Shown here: positions 19,649 to 29,241 of the stretch, in pieces
How positions within the stretch are numbered: the stretch's first letter is position 1
Layout: each line of letters starts with the position of its first letter
From: Pseudomonas mangiferae
Lineage (GTDB): Bacteria > Pseudomonadota > Gammaproteobacteria > Pseudomonadales > Pseudomonadaceae
Assembly: GCF_007109405.1 (NCBI RefSeq)
Contig: NZ_VJOY01000004.1
Coordinates: forward strand, 62,001-126,000
Direction of reading: 5' to 3'
Length of the DNA stretch: 64,000 nucleotides
Translations under genes and position numbers: made by a program
The notes under the pieces: generated by a model
What the model saw: the letters and a program-made list of their open reading frames with translations, nothing else
What the model was told of the DNA's origin: nothing
Databases searched by the model: none

Positions 19649-20425
19649 TCAGGCTGCCTCGGCGACTTCCTCGGGTACGGGCACGGGCGCCAGCCCCAGG
19701 GCTTCGGCGATGGCGGCGCGCGCCTGGCGCGCCAGCTGGTTGCGCGGCACCCCGGCGGCGGCCAGGGGCGGCAGCAGGTGGATGTCCACCTCGCCAGGGT
19801 CGGCGTCGAACACCCGCAGCAGGTGGCTCACCAGGTCGTCATCGCCGATGAAGGGCGCCAGAGGGTCCGGCGCACCCGCGCGCCGGTAGCGGATCGCCAC
19901 TGGTTGCACGCGGCAGCCGGTATCCGCCGCGCAGGCCATCAGCCGCCCATGGAACGGGCGCAGCGCCTGGCCGTCGGTGGTGGTGCCTTCCGGGAACACC
20001 AGCAGCGGCCGTCCCCGGCGCAACTGCGCCGCCAACTGGCGGCCCAGCTGACCGCTGTCGCCGGCGCCGCGGCGGATGAACAGCGTGCCGCCGCACTGGG
20101 CCAGCCAGCCGGCCAGGGGCCAGGCCCGCACCTCGGCCTTGGACAGGAAAGCCAGCGGCGCCAGCGCGCCCAGCAGCGGGATGTCGGTCCAGGACACGTG
20201 GTTGGCCACCCACAGCATCGGCTCGGCGCCAGGCTGGCCGTGGACCCGTACGCGGAACGGCAGACAGCCCGCCAGGCGCGCGAGGAACCAGCGGGTCAGG
20301 CGTGGGCGCACCTGGCGCGGTCGGCCCAGGCGCTCCAGAGGGCCGACCGCCACGGCCAGGACGACCCCCAGCCCCAGCACCGCCAGCAGCCGCGCCAGGC
20401 GCAGTACGCGCCGTAGCCGCCTCAC
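19649..20425 (-). CDS. olsA: Lyso-ornithine lipid O-acyltransferase
   Basis: This 258-residue membrane-associated acyltransferase of the PlsC family adds the second acyl chain in ornithine lipid synthesis. The motif NHxxxxD is N75-H76...D81 (NHVSWTD) and FPEGTTT is at 144-150. A hydrophobic N-terminus (~residues 8-28) anchors it. The GTG start overlaps the stop of olsB (GTGA), and this coupling identifies the pair. Ornithine lipids replace phospholipids in many bacteria under phosphate limitation. Confidence 0.88.
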   Translation of the reverse strand: MRRLRRVLRLARLLAVLGLGVVLAVAVGPLERLGRPRQVRPRLTRWFLARLAGCLPFRVRVHGQPGAEPMLWVANHVSWTDIPLLGALAPLAFLSKAEVRAWPLAGWLAQCGGTLFIRRGAGDSGQLGRQLAAQLRRGRPLLVFPEGTTTDGQALRPFHGRLMACAADTGCRVQPVAIRYRRAGAPDPLAPFIGDDDLVSHLLRVFDADPGEVDIHLLPPLAAAGVPRNQLARQARAAIAEALGLAPVPVPEEVAEAA

Positions 20426-21192
20426 ACCGCGGCCTTGAAGTGCCGGGCGTAGCGCGGGCACAGCTCGTCGCGCTTGAGCAGGATGAACACGTCGGCCACC
20501 TGGAAATCCGGGTCCCAGCAGGGTTCGCCGCAGATCTTCGCGCCCAGGCGCATGTAGGCCTTGAGCAGCGGCGGCAGCTCGGCGCTGAGGTTGTCCGGCA
20601 GGTGCAGCGCCGGCAGCGGGTTCCTCGGCTCGGCGCGCAGGTGCTCGGTGCACAGGTGGCGTTCCCGCAGGCGCTGCATGATCGCCTGGGCCTGGATGCC
20701 GCCGTCGCGCATGGGGATGCTCGCGCAGCCCATGAGGTAGCGGTAGCCGCCACGGTTCAGGGCGTCCGCCAATTCGCCCCAGAGCACCGCAATGGTGGCG
20801 CCGTTGCGGTAGTCCGGCTCGACGCAGGTGCGGCCGATCTCCAGCACCGGGCCCTGCAGGTGGGCGAGCCCGTGCAGGCTGAATTCCTCTTCGCTGTAGA
20901 AGCGCCCGAGGCTGGCGGCGGCGTGGTGGTCCAGCAGCCGGGTGGTGGCCACCAGGTCGCCGCTGTCCAGGTCGCGCACGCCGATGTGGGCGCAGTGGGG
21001 ATCGTAGTCGTCCATGTCGAGGCCGAACTCGGCACCCTGCAGGCGGGCGTCGAACTCCCGGCTGAACACCCGGTAGCGCAGGGCCTGGGCCTCGCGCAGC
21101 GCGGCGATGTCCTCCAGGCGCTCGGCGCGCAGGCGGCGTGGGCGCTTTTCCGGTCGAAGGGCGACGTCGTGGGTGAGGGCGATCTGGGTCAT
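20422..21192 (-). CDS. olsB: Ornithine N-acyltransferase (ornithine lipid synthesis)
   Basis: This 256-residue GNAT-fold acyltransferase of the OlsB/hemolysin-like family has [18 protein letters not shown] near residues 36-53 and [25 protein letters not shown] at about 122-146, both hallmarks of the family. It forms the amide bond between 3-hydroxyacyl-ACP and ornithine. The ATG at 21192 is preceded by GGAGG (5-base spacer), so the longer upstream frame was not used. It is the first gene of olsBA. Confidence 0.88.
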   Translation of the reverse strand: MTQIALTHDVALRPEKRPRRLRAERLEDIAALREAQALRYRVFSREFDARLQGAEFGLDMDDYDPHCAHIGVRDLDSGDLVATTRLLDHHAAASLGRFYSEEEFSLHGLAHLQGPVLEIGRTCVEPDYRNGATIAVLWGELADALNRGGYRYLMGCASIPMRDGGIQAQAIMQRLRERHLCTEHLRAEPRNPLPALHLPDNLSAELPPLLKAYMRLGAKICGEPCWDPDFQVADVFILLKRDELCPRYARHFKAAV

Positions 21193-21340
21193 GAGGGCCT
21201 CCAGTGGCCGGCGCGGTTCCGGTTGCGGTCGGTCGGGCTCGTTGTGCAAGCTGGAGGCTAGGCCGACCCGGTGTCAGCGCCGTGACGCCGCCGTGATGCT
21301 TGTGTGACAGTGACCGCCCGCCCCGACGAGGACCTTTCCC

Positions 21341-22228
21341 ATGCCCTGGCACACCCTGCTCGGCCCCCTGCAACGCCTGGAACCGGCGGCCCTCGACGAC
21401 TGGTACGCAGCGTTGCTGGCCCGGGCCGACGAGCCGCCGCAGCCCCTGGCCCTGGCGATCCTCGGCGGGCGCCTGGCGGCGACGCCGGGGCTGGCGTTCT
21501 TCGCCGGCTACCAGGGCGCGCTGCGGGCCCTGTGGCCGTCGGCGCCGGCCAGCCCCGGGGCCTTCTGCATCACCGAGAACCGCAGCCTGCGCCCGGCCGA
21601 CCTGGGCACCCGCCTCGACCATTTGAGCCTGGTGGGGCGCAAGGACTTCGTCAGCGCCGCCGGGGCGGCCGACTGGCTGCTGGTGGCGGCCCGGGAAGAG
21701 GCGGACGGGGAGGCGCCGCGGCTGGCCCTGCGCGTGGTGGGCAACGGCGACCCCGGGGTGCGCCTGGAACCGTTGCCGGCGTTGCCCCTGGTGCCCGATG
21801 TCGGCCGTGCCCGGCTGCACCTGGACGGCGCCCCCTGCGAGCGCCTGCCCGGCGACGGCTGGGCCGACTACGCGCGGCCGTTCCGCACCCTGGAAGACCT
21901 CCACGTGCTGGCGGCGCTAAGCGCCTGGCTGTACGGCATCGGCCTCGACCAGGCCTGGCCGGAGGCGCTGCGCCTGCGCCTCGCCGGCCTGCTGGCGGGC
22001 TGCGCCGAGGTCGCCCGGCAGTGCCCGTCGGCGGCCGCGGGCCACTGGTTGCTGGCCGGCCTGTTCGCCCAGTTCGAGGCCTTGCACGAGCCCCTCGAGG
22101 CGGCCCTGGCCGGCACCCCAGGGCCCTGGTCGGCGCTCTGGCAACGCGACCGCGGCATCCTCGGGCTCGCCGGCAGTGCCCGCGCCCGGCGCCTGGACAA
22201 GGCCCGCACGGCCCTCGGCCTCGGCTGA
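21341..22228 (+). CDS. Degenerate acyl-CoA dehydrogenase-like protein
   Basis: This 295-residue protein resembles the acyl-CoA dehydrogenase fold in outline (alpha-helical start, middle segment FCITENRSLRPADLGTRLDHLSLVGRKDFVSAAGAADWLLVAAR, helical C-terminal domain), but it is shorter than true dehydrogenases (~380 residues), and no clear catalytic glutamate or FAD motif can be picked out. It is probably a non-enzymatic or altered family member. It stands divergent from olsB, with the diiron MBL-fold gene following it. Confidence 0.6.
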   Translation: MPWHTLLGPLQRLEPAALDDWYAALLARADEPPQPLALAILGGRLAATPGLAFFAGYQGALRALWPSAPASPGAFCITENRSLRPADLGTRLDHLSLVGRKDFVSAAGAADWLLVAAREEADGEAPRLALRVVGNGDPGVRLEPLPALPLVPDVGRARLHLDGAPCERLPGDGWADYARPFRTLEDLHVLAALSAWLYGIGLDQAWPEALRLRLAGLLAGCAEVARQCPSAAAGHWLLAGLFAQFEALHEPLEAALAGTPGPWSALWQRDRGILGLAGSARARRLDKARTALGLG

Positions 22229-22253
22229 GCGGCGCGACCGGGCGGTCGCCGAC

Positions 22254-22267
22254 TTGATCCAGGTCAG
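22254..22267. promoter_or_regulatory. ANR-like box upstream of the MBL-fold gene
   Basis: TTGATCCAGGTCAG has a perfect left half-site and a right half matching 3 of 5. With its centre at -41.5, the -10 window (22290-22295) reads TAACGT, a fair -10, and the gene starts at 22321. Confidence 0.6.
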
Positions 22268-22320
22268 TGCGGCAACTCGCCGCCCCCGTTAACGTCGGCG
22301 CATTTTCAGAGAGGGCCGCC

Positions 22321-23106
22321 ATGCGCCGGGAACCCATCGTGCTGTTCGAAAACGGCACCCATCAATGCCTCATGTTCGATGACCTGGTCAGCGGCGACGG
22401 CGTGCAATCCAACCAGTTCCTGATCGTCGACCACGACCAGCACCTGCTGCTGGACCCGGGCGGCGACCTGACCTACACGCCGTTGTCCCTGGAGCTGTCC
22501 AAGCACATCAACGTGCAGGAGCTGACCTACATCTTCGCCAGCCACCAGGACCCGGACATCATCGCCTCCCTGGACAAGTGGCTGCTGCACACCCGCGCCA
22601 AGGTGATCTGCTCCAAGCTGTGGGCGCGCTTCCTGCCGCACCTCACCGCCAGCTACCTGGCCATCAGCCACGGCATCTCCACCTACGACCGCATCATTGC
22701 GCTGCCCGACCGCGGCCAGAGCATTCCCCTGGGTCGCTCCGCCCTCAAGGCGGTGCCGGCGCATTTCCTTCACTCGGTGGGCAACTTCCAGCTCTACGAC
22801 CCCGTCAGCAAGATTCTCTTCTCCGGGGACATGGGCGCATCCCTGGTGGACGACGCCACGCCGGTGGCCGACTTCACCGAGCACCTGCCGCACATGGCCG
22901 GCTTCCACCGCCGCTACATGGCCAGCAACAAGGTTTGCCGGCTGTGGGTGGCCATGGTGCGCAAGATGGACGTGGCGATGATCGTGCCGCAGCACGGCCG
23001 GCCGTTCGTCGGGCCGGCGATGATCGGGGCATTCCTCGACTGGATCGAGAACCTCGAGTGCGGCCTCGACCTGATGGGCCCCGAGGACTACCAGCTGCCG
23101 CGTTGA
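22321..23106 (+). CDS. MBL-fold oxygen-binding diiron (ODP/flavodiiron-like) protein
   Basis: This 261-residue metallo-beta-lactamase-fold protein has metal-ligand positions matching the diiron subfamily: H75-x-D77-x-D79 (SHQDPD), H148/H151 (AHFLHSVGNF), D170 (FSGDMGAS) and a late H in PQHG. No flavodoxin domain follows, so it is not a complete flavodiiron reductase; stand-alone ODP proteins bind O2 or NO in known cases. The ATG follows GAGAGG. The ANR-like box upstream suggests it is produced at low oxygen, in keeping with an O2/NO role. Confidence 0.82.
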   Translation: MRREPIVLFENGTHQCLMFDDLVSGDGVQSNQFLIVDHDQHLLLDPGGDLTYTPLSLELSKHINVQELTYIFASHQDPDIIASLDKWLLHTRAKVICSKLWARFLPHLTASYLAISHGISTYDRIIALPDRGQSIPLGRSALKAVPAHFLHSVGNFQLYDPVSKILFSGDMGASLVDDATPVADFTEHLPHMAGFHRRYMASNKVCRLWVAMVRKMDVAMIVPQHGRPFVGPAMIGAFLDWIENLECGLDLMGPEDYQLPR

Positions 23107-23182
23107 GGCGCCTGCCGAGGGTGGGCAAGGGCGGTCGGGGCGGTTATCGTTCCGCCCTTGTCGTTTCACCCGCGAGGGCCCG

Positions 23183-23758
23183 ATGTCCCGGCTGTATCCC
23201 TTTTTCCTGCTTCTCTGCGCGGCGTTGCCGGTCCAGGCCGACTGGTACCTGGACAACGAATCGTCGCGCCTGTCGTTCATCTCCAGCAAGCAGGGCAACC
23301 TCTCCGAAGTCCACCGCTTCCTCACCCTGCACGGCAAGATCGACGCGGCCGGCCAGGCGCAGCTGCGCATCCAGCTGGACTCGGTGCTCACCGGCATCCC
23401 GCTGCGCGACCAGCGCCTGCGGCAGATGCTCTTCGAGGTGGCCCGCCACCCCGAGGCGATCGTCTCGGCGCGCCTCGACCCCGGTCCCATCACCGGGCTC
23501 GCCCCCGGCGCCCAGCAGGAGCTGCGCCTGCCCCTGACCCTGGCCCTGCACGGGCGCACCCACCACTTCATCGCGGAGCTGCTGGCGACCCGCCTGGACG
23601 ACCATCGCTTCCAGGTTGTGACCCTCTCGCCCCTGGTGCTGCAGGCGGCCGACTTCGACCTACTGCCGGGCCTCGAGCGCCTGCGGGAGAGCGCCGGCCT
23701 GACCCTCATCAGCCCGTCGGTGCCGGTCAGCGCCGTGCTGATCTTCGAAGAACGCTGA
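23183..23758 (+). CDS. YceI-family periplasmic protein
   Basis: This 191-residue protein has a signal peptide (MSRLYPFFLLLCAALPVQA, cleavage before DW), followed by the YceI lipocalin-like barrel starting WYLDNESSRLSFISSKQGNLSEVHRF. YceI proteins bind isoprenoid-type lipids in the periplasm. Its stop is 4 bases before the cardiolipin synthase start, suggesting co-transcription with that membrane-lipid gene. Confidence 0.9.
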   Translation: MSRLYPFFLLLCAALPVQADWYLDNESSRLSFISSKQGNLSEVHRFLTLHGKIDAAGQAQLRIQLDSVLTGIPLRDQRLRQMLFEVARHPEAIVSARLDPGPITGLAPGAQQELRLPLTLALHGRTHHFIAELLATRLDDHRFQVVTLSPLVLQAADFDLLPGLERLRESAGLTLISPSVPVSAVLIFEER

Positions 23759-23762
23759 GCCC

Positions 23763-24917
23763 ATGGGCCGCATCTTCCCCTGGCAGGACGGCAACCGCTT
23801 CACCCTGCTGGTCGACGGTCCGCGCTTCTTCCCGCGCATGCTGGCGGCCATCGCCGGCGCCCAGCGGCAGGTGGCCCTGGAGCTGTACCTGGTGGAGAGC
23901 GGCCAGTGCAGCGAGGCGCTGGCGGACGCCCTGTGCGCCGCCGCCGCGCGCGGGGTGAAGGTCCGCTGCCTGTTCGACGGCTTCGGCAGCCTGCGCCTGG
24001 GCACTGCGCCGCGGGCCCGGCTGGCCGCCGCCGGGGTGCAGCTGCAGGCCTACAACCCGGTGCGCTGGCGGCGCGGCCTGAACAACCTGTACCGCGACCA
24101 CCGCAAGCTGCTGGTGGTGGACGACCGTGTGGCCTTCGTCGGCGGCGCCGGCTCCACCGACGAGTTCTGGCAGCCGGCGGCGGACGCCAGCGCCTGGCAC
24201 GAGGTGATGGTGGAGATGGAAGGGCCGCTGGTGGCCCACTGGCAGGTGCTGTTCAACGTGCAGTGGCTGGCCAGCCTCGACCGCCACCCGTGGAAACCCG
24301 AGGAAGCCCCCGGCCTGGCGCACCTGCCGCCGCGGCCGCCGGCGGGGCAGGGCCTGGGCCGGGTCGCCTACGCCGATGCGCGCCAGCACCAGGACATCGT
24401 GCAGTCGCTGATGCGCAGCCTGAAGCGGGCGCGCCAGCGGGTCTGGCTGGCCACGCCGTACTTCCTGCCCAGCTGGAAGGTCCGCCGCGCGCTGATCCGC
24501 GCCGCCCGCCGGGGCGTCGACGTGCGCCTGCTGCTCACCAGCCGGCGCACCGACCACGCGCCGGTGCGCTTCGCCGGCCAGCGCTATTATCCGCGGCTGC
24601 TCAAGGCCGGGGTGCGGATCTTCGAGTACCAGCCGCGCTTCCTGCACTTGAAGATGGTGCTGGCCGACGATTGGGTCAGCCTCGGCTCGTGCAACTTCGA
24701 CCACTGGAACCTGCGCTTCAACCTGGAAGCGAACCTGGAGGCGGTGGACCCGGCCCTGACCGGCGCAGTGGCCGACTGCTTCGGCGACGACTTCGCCCTG
24801 AGCCGCGAGATCACCCTGGCCGACTGGCGCGCGCGGCCGTTGCTCAAGCGTTTCTACCAGCGCCTGTGGGGCTCACTGGACCGCTGGGTGGTGGACCTGC
24901 TGAACCGGCGCAGCTGA
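23763..24917 (+). CDS. Cardiolipin synthase / phospholipase D family (ClsB-like)
   Basis: This 384-residue enzyme has two HxKxxxxD motifs: H113-R-K in YRDHRKLLVVD, and H295-L-K in FLHLKMVLAD followed by SLGSCNFDHWN. It lacks N-terminal transmembrane helices, as in the ClsB/ClsC type. Such enzymes condense phosphatidylglycerol (or PG with PE) to cardiolipin. It lies directly downstream of yceI in the same operon. Which Cls class it belongs to is not settled by sequence alone. Confidence 0.9.
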   Translation: MGRIFPWQDGNRFTLLVDGPRFFPRMLAAIAGAQRQVALELYLVESGQCSEALADALCAAAARGVKVRCLFDGFGSLRLGTAPRARLAAAGVQLQAYNPVRWRRGLNNLYRDHRKLLVVDDRVAFVGGAGSTDEFWQPAADASAWHEVMVEMEGPLVAHWQVLFNVQWLASLDRHPWKPEEAPGLAHLPPRPPAGQGLGRVAYADARQHQDIVQSLMRSLKRARQRVWLATPYFLPSWKVRRALIRAARRGVDVRLLLTSRRTDHAPVRFAGQRYYPRLLKAGVRIFEYQPRFLHLKMVLADDWVSLGSCNFDHWNLRFNLEANLEAVDPALTGAVADCFGDDFALSREITLADWRARPLLKRFYQRLWGSLDRWVVDLLNRRS

Positions 24918-25002
24918 GCCGCCTCTGTAGTAGGGGGCTGTTACCCGCGCCGCCGGCCGGCGGCGGATACTGCCGCGACACCCGTTTCCCGAGGAGACCA
25001 AG

Positions 25003-25584
25003 ATGGCCGCGAAAACGATTCTCATGCTGGTGGGCGACTACGTCGAGGACTACGAGACCATGGTGCCGTTCCAGGCCCTGGGCATGGTGGGGCACACCGT
25101 CCACGCCGTCTGCCCGGACAAGCGCGCCGGCGACACCGTGCGCACCGCCATCCACGACTTCGAGGGCGAGCAGACCTACAGCGAGAAGCCGGGCCACCGC
25201 TTCGCCCTGAACCACGACTTCGACGGCGTGCGCGCCGAGGACTACGACGCCCTGGTGATCCCCGGTGGCCGCGCGCCGGAATACCTGCGCCTGAACGAGG
25301 CAGTGCTGGCCCTGGTGCGGGACTTCGACGCCGCCGGCAAGCCGATCGCCGCGGTCTGCCACGGCGCCCAGCTGCTGGCGGCCGCCGGCGTGTTGCGCGG
25401 CCGCGCCTGCAGCGCCTACCCGGCCTGCGCGCCGGAAGTGCGCCTGGCGGGCGGCGAGTACGTGGACATCCCGGTGGACCAGGCCCACGTCCAGGGCAAC
25501 CTGGTCAGCGCCCCGGCCTGGCCGGCCCATCCCGCCTGGCTGGCGGCGTTCCTGCGCCTGCTGGGCACCCGCATCGAACCCTGA
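25003..25584 (+). CDS. DJ-1/PfpI family protein
   Basis: This 193-residue protein of the class I glutamine amidotransferase-like superfamily has the nucleophile elbow [10 protein letters not shown] with C119-H120 and the conserved glutamate E15 (VGDYVEDYE). Members act as proteases, chaperones or glyoxalase/deglycase-type stress proteins; the exact activity here is unknown. A strong GAGGAG-type site precedes the ATG. The RHH gene starts 54 bases after the stop. Confidence 0.9.
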   Translation: MAAKTILMLVGDYVEDYETMVPFQALGMVGHTVHAVCPDKRAGDTVRTAIHDFEGEQTYSEKPGHRFALNHDFDGVRAEDYDALVIPGGRAPEYLRLNEAVLALVRDFDAAGKPIAAVCHGAQLLAAAGVLRGRACSAYPACAPEVRLAGGEYVDIPVDQAHVQGNLVSAPAWPAHPAWLAAFLRLLGTRIEP

Positions 25585-25638
25585 TGCCCACGGGGCGGCC
25601 GGGCGCCGCCCCTTCCACACCGCTGCGGAGCGCCACCC

Positions 25639-25938
25639 ATGTGCGAGCTGTACGTCAAGGCCGACCCGATCCTCTACGAGTCCCGCTCGCGCTCCCTGCG
25701 CCTGCGCGGGGTGGTCACCACGCTGCGCCTGGAGAACCAGTTCTGGGACATCCTGCGGGAGATCGCCGAGGTGGACGGGATGACCGTCAACCAGCTGATC
25801 GGCAAGCTCTACGACGAAGTCATGGACTACCGCGGCGAGGTGGTGAACTTCGCGTCGTTCCTGCGGGTGAGCTGCACCCGCTACCTGGGCCAGCGCCGCG
25901 CCGGCGTGCCGGCCCGGGTGGTGCCGCTGCACGGCTAG
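25639..25938 (+). CDS. Ribbon-helix-helix domain protein
   Basis: This 99-residue protein has RGVVTTLRLENQFWDILREIAEVDGMTVNQLIGKLYDEV at residues ~24-62, matching the RHH_4 family (beta strand, helix, turn, helix) of small DNA-binding or adaptor proteins widespread in proteobacteria. The target is unknown. It follows the DJ-1 gene closely on the same strand. Confidence 0.82.
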   Translation: MCELYVKADPILYESRSRSLRLRGVVTTLRLENQFWDILREIAEVDGMTVNQLIGKLYDEVMDYRGEVVNFASFLRVSCTRYLGQRRAGVPARVVPLHG

Positions 25939-26028
25939 ACGGCATCCGGTGCCGGTCGCCCCGGTGAGGCTTTTCCGCCGCGCTCCGGCTAAGCTGGAGG
26001 CTCTTCCGTTTCGCTGACGCAGGGCCCC

Positions 26029-27348
26029 GTGATCTTCAAGCTGCCCACCACCGCCACGGCGCCGTTCTGCCCGTCGGCGGTCAACCAGACCGTCGCCATC
26101 CCCGCCAACGCACCCCTCTGGCGCAAGCTGCTGCTGTACGCCGGGCCCGGCCTGCTGGTGTCGGTGGGCTACATGGACCCGGGCAACTGGGCCACGGCCA
26201 TCGAGGCTGGCTCACGCTTCGGCTACGCGTTGCTGTTCGTCGCGGTGTTCGCCAGCCTCGCCGGCATGCTCCTGCAGAACCTCTGCTCGCGCCTGGGCAT
26301 CGCCAGCGGCCGCGACCTGGCGCAGCTGTCCCGGGAGCGCTACCGGCCCGGGGTGGCGCGGGGGCTGTGGCTGCTGGCGGAGTTGTCCATCGTCGCCACC
26401 GACCTGGCGGAGGTGCTGGGCGCGGCGCTGGCGTTCCACCTGCTGCTGGGGGTGTCCATCACCACTGGGGTGCTGCTGACGGCCTTCGACACCCTGCTGG
26501 TGCTGGTGCTGCAGGGGGCCAACTTCCGCCGCCTGGAGGCCATCGTGCTGGCGCTGATCGCCACCATCGGCGGCTGCTTCTTCGTCGAGCTGTTGCTGGT
26601 CAAACCCCACTGGCCGGACGTGGCCGCCGGCCTGAAACCCTCCTGGGAGGTGCTGAGCAGCCAGGAGCCGCTGTACCTGGCCATCGGTATCCTCGGCGCC
26701 ACCGTGATGCCCCATAACCTCTACCTGCATTCCTCGGTGGTACAGACCCGGGTCTCCGACGGCTCCGAGCAGGCCCGGCGCACGGCGATCCGCTTCGCCC
26801 GGCTGGACACCCTGGCCTCGCTGTCCCTCGCGCTGCTGGTGAACGGCTCGATCATCGTCCTGGCGGCCGCGGCCTTCCACGGCAGCGGCCACCAGGACAC
26901 GGTGGAAATCCAGGACGCCTACCACCTGCTGGACCCCCTGGTGGGCGGCACCCTGGCCAGCCTGCTGTTCGGCATCGCGCTGCTGGCGTCCGGGCAGAGT
27001 TCCACCTTCACCGGCACCATCGCCGGGCAGGTGGTGATGGAAGGCTTCCTGCAGGCGAAGATCCCCTGCTGGCAGCGGCGCCTGATCACCCGCGCCCTGG
27101 CCTTGCTGCCGGCCCTGGTGGGCGTGCTCTGGCTGGGCGAGCGGGCGGTGGGCAGCCTGCTGGTGCTGAGCCAGGTAGTGCTCAGCCTGCAACTGCCGTT
27201 CGCCCTCTGGCCGCTGATCCGCTTCAGCAGCGACCGCCAGCTCATGGGCCCCTTCGCCAACGGTCGCCTGGTGGCCGCCCTGGCCTGGGCGCTGTTCGCC
27301 CTGATCAGCCTGGCCAACCTCAGCCTGCTGTATTTCTGGGTTAGCTGA
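26029..27348 (+). CDS. mntH: Nramp-family Mn2+/divalent metal:H+ symporter
   Basis: This 439-residue inner-membrane transporter has the TM1 metal-binding motif DPGN at residues 50-53 and the TM6 motif MPHN near residue 227, both required for divalent metal selectivity (Mn2+, Fe2+). About eleven membrane helices fit the family. The start is GTG with a poor ribosome-binding site (AGGG), chosen because it gives the usual N-terminus. It lies convergent with fumarase behind a shared terminator. Confidence 0.94.
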   Translation: MIFKLPTTATAPFCPSAVNQTVAIPANAPLWRKLLLYAGPGLLVSVGYMDPGNWATAIEAGSRFGYALLFVAVFASLAGMLLQNLCSRLGIASGRDLAQLSRERYRPGVARGLWLLAELSIVATDLAEVLGAALAFHLLLGVSITTGVLLTAFDTLLVLVLQGANFRRLEAIVLALIATIGGCFFVELLLVKPHWPDVAAGLKPSWEVLSSQEPLYLAIGILGATVMPHNLYLHSSVVQTRVSDGSEQARRTAIRFARLDTLASLSLALLVNGSIIVLAAAAFHGSGHQDTVEIQDAYHLLDPLVGGTLASLLFGIALLASGQSSTFTGTIAGQVVMEGFLQAKIPCWQRRLITRALALLPALVGVLWLGERAVGSLLVLSQVVLSLQLPFALWPLIRFSSDRQLMGPFANGRLVAALAWALFALISLANLSLLYFWVS

Positions 27349-27468
27349 CGAAAACGGCCTGGCCCGTCTGGCTGAACGCCTCGCCCGGGCACTGCGGTCT
27401 TCGGCCTGACGGCTTTTCGGTTCGTGTCTTCGACCCCAAACCGAGCGACAGCCGTGAAAGGGGAAATG

Positions 27469-27495
27469 AAAAAGCCCGGCAGGGCCGGGCTTTTT
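27469..27495. terminator. Bidirectional terminator between mntH and fumarase
   Basis: AAAAAGCCCGGC and its exact complement are separated by a 3-base loop, giving A- and T-tracts on both strands. Confidence 0.9.
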
Positions 27496-27515
27496 CGTGT
27501 CGCGGGTCGTGGCGG

Positions 27516-29039
27516 TTACTGCACTTCCACCGCCAGGTTCTCGGCGATCTTCTTCTGCCAGATGGCCGGGCCGGTGATGTGCACCGACTCGCCCTGGGTG
27601 TCTACGGCCACGGTCACCGGCATGTCCTTCACCTCGAACTCGTAGATGGCTTCCATGCCTAGTTCGGCGAAGGCCAGGGTCTTCGACGCCTTGATGGCCT
27701 GGGCCACCAGGTAAGCGGCGCCGCCCACGGCCATCAGGTAGACGGCCTTGTTGTCGCGGATCGCCTCGATGGCGATGGGGCCGCGCTCGGACTTGCCGAT
27801 CATGCCCAGCAGGCCGGTCTGTTCGAGGATCTGCCGGGTGAACTTGTCCATCCGGGTGGCGGTGGTGGGGCCGGCGGGGCCGACCACTTCGTCGCCCACC
27901 GGGTCGACCGGCCCGACGTAGTAGATGAAGCGGCCCTTGAGGTCCACCGGCAGCGGCTCGCCCTTGTTGAGCATGTCCACCATGCGCTTGTGGGCGGCGT
28001 CGCGGCCGGTGAGCATCTTGCCGTTGAGCAGCAGGGTCTCGCCCGGTTTCCAGCTCTGCACCTCTTCCGGGGTCACGGTATCCAGGTTCACCCGGCGCGC
28101 GGACGGGCCGGCTTCCCAGACGATCTCCGGGTAGGCGTCCAGGGACGGCGCCTCCAGGACGGCCGGGCCGGAGCCGTCGAGGATGAAGTGGGCGTGGCGG
28201 GTGGCGGCGCAGTTGGGGATCATGCACACCGGCAGCGAGGCGGCGTGGGTCGGGTAGTCCTTGATCTTCACGTCCAGCACGGTGGTCAGGCCGCCCAGGC
28301 CCTGGGCGCCGATGCCTAGCTGGTTGACCTTCTCGAACAGTTCCAGGCGCAGTTCCTCGATGCGGTTCTGCGGGCCGCGGGCCTTCAGCTCGTGGATGTC
28401 GATCTCGTCCATCAGGACTTCCTTGGCCATCACCGCGGCCTTCTCCGCGGTGCCACCGATGCCGATGCCCAGCATGCCCGGCGGGCACCAGCCGGCGCCC
28501 ATGGTCGGCACGGTCTTGAGCACCCAGTCGACGATGGAGTCGGACGGGTTGAGCATGGCCATCTTAGACTTGTTCTCCGAGCCGCCGCCCTTGGCCGCGA
28601 CGTCCACCTCGACGGTGTTGCCGGGGACGATGGCGTAGTGGATCACCGCCGGGGTGTTGTCCTTGGTGTTCCGGCGGGCGCCCGCCGGGTCGGCCAGGAT
28701 CGAGGCGCGCAGGACGTTCTCCGGCAGGTTGTAGGCGCGGCGCACGCCCTCGTTGATCATGTCTTCCAGGCTCAGGGTGGCGCCGTCCCAGCGCACGTCC
28801 ATGCCCACCTTGACGAAGACCGTGACGATGCCGGTGTCCTGGCAGATCGGGCGATGGCCGGTGGCGCACATACGCGAGTTGATCAGGATCTGCGCCATGG
28901 AATCGCGGGCCGCCGGGGACTCCTCGCGCAGGTAGGCCTCGTGCATGGCCTGGATGAAGTCCACGGGGTGGTAATAGGAGATGAACTGCAGGGCGTCGGC
29001 GACGCTCTGGATGAGGTCATCCTGCTTGATCACGGTCAT
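27516..29039 (-). CDS. Class I fumarate hydratase (iron-sulfur)
   Basis: This 507-residue TCA-cycle enzyme interconverts fumarate and malate. It contains the N-terminal Fe-S hydro-lyase (alpha) region, with cluster cysteines in INSRMCATGHRPICQDTG and later WCPPGMLGIGIGG, and the beta-type C-terminal domain ending DTQGESVHITGPAIWQKKIAENLAVEVQ. GAGGAG precedes the ATG at 29039, which sets the start. It is oxygen-sensitive, unlike class II FumC. It is divergent from the diguanylate cyclase. Confidence 0.95.
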   Translation of the reverse strand: MTVIKQDDLIQSVADALQFISYYHPVDFIQAMHEAYLREESPAARDSMAQILINSRMCATGHRPICQDTGIVTVFVKVGMDVRWDGATLSLEDMINEGVRRAYNLPENVLRASILADPAGARRNTKDNTPAVIHYAIVPGNTVEVDVAAKGGGSENKSKMAMLNPSDSIVDWVLKTVPTMGAGWCPPGMLGIGIGGTAEKAAVMAKEVLMDEIDIHELKARGPQNRIEELRLELFEKVNQLGIGAQGLGGLTTVLDVKIKDYPTHAASLPVCMIPNCAATRHAHFILDGSGPAVLEAPSLDAYPEIVWEAGPSARRVNLDTVTPEEVQSWKPGETLLLNGKMLTGRDAAHKRMVDMLNKGEPLPVDLKGRFIYYVGPVDPVGDEVVGPAGPTTATRMDKFTRQILEQTGLLGMIGKSERGPIAIEAIRDNKAVYLMAVGGAAYLVAQAIKASKTLAFAELGMEAIYEFEVKDMPVTVAVDTQGESVHITGPAIWQKKIAENLAVEVQ

Positions 29040-29241
29040 GGGGGCGCTCCTCTTCGAACGGGAACCTCTAGGAAACGCCGGACGCCCGGCGCGCTTTCGA
29101 TGAAAAAAAGCGCGGCAGTATAGCGCGCCGGCCGGCCCCTCGGCACCCGCGCGGGCGGCCACGACCGGACGAACAGAGCCTAGGCATTTTCCGGACACCT
29201 AGGTAGAGTGGCGGCGAGGTGCCAGTACGGGACGGAGCCCC

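Noticed and set aside
21341-22228. Functional acyl-CoA dehydrogenase
   Set aside because: Too short and no clear catalytic or FAD-binding motifs; kept only as a degenerate family member.
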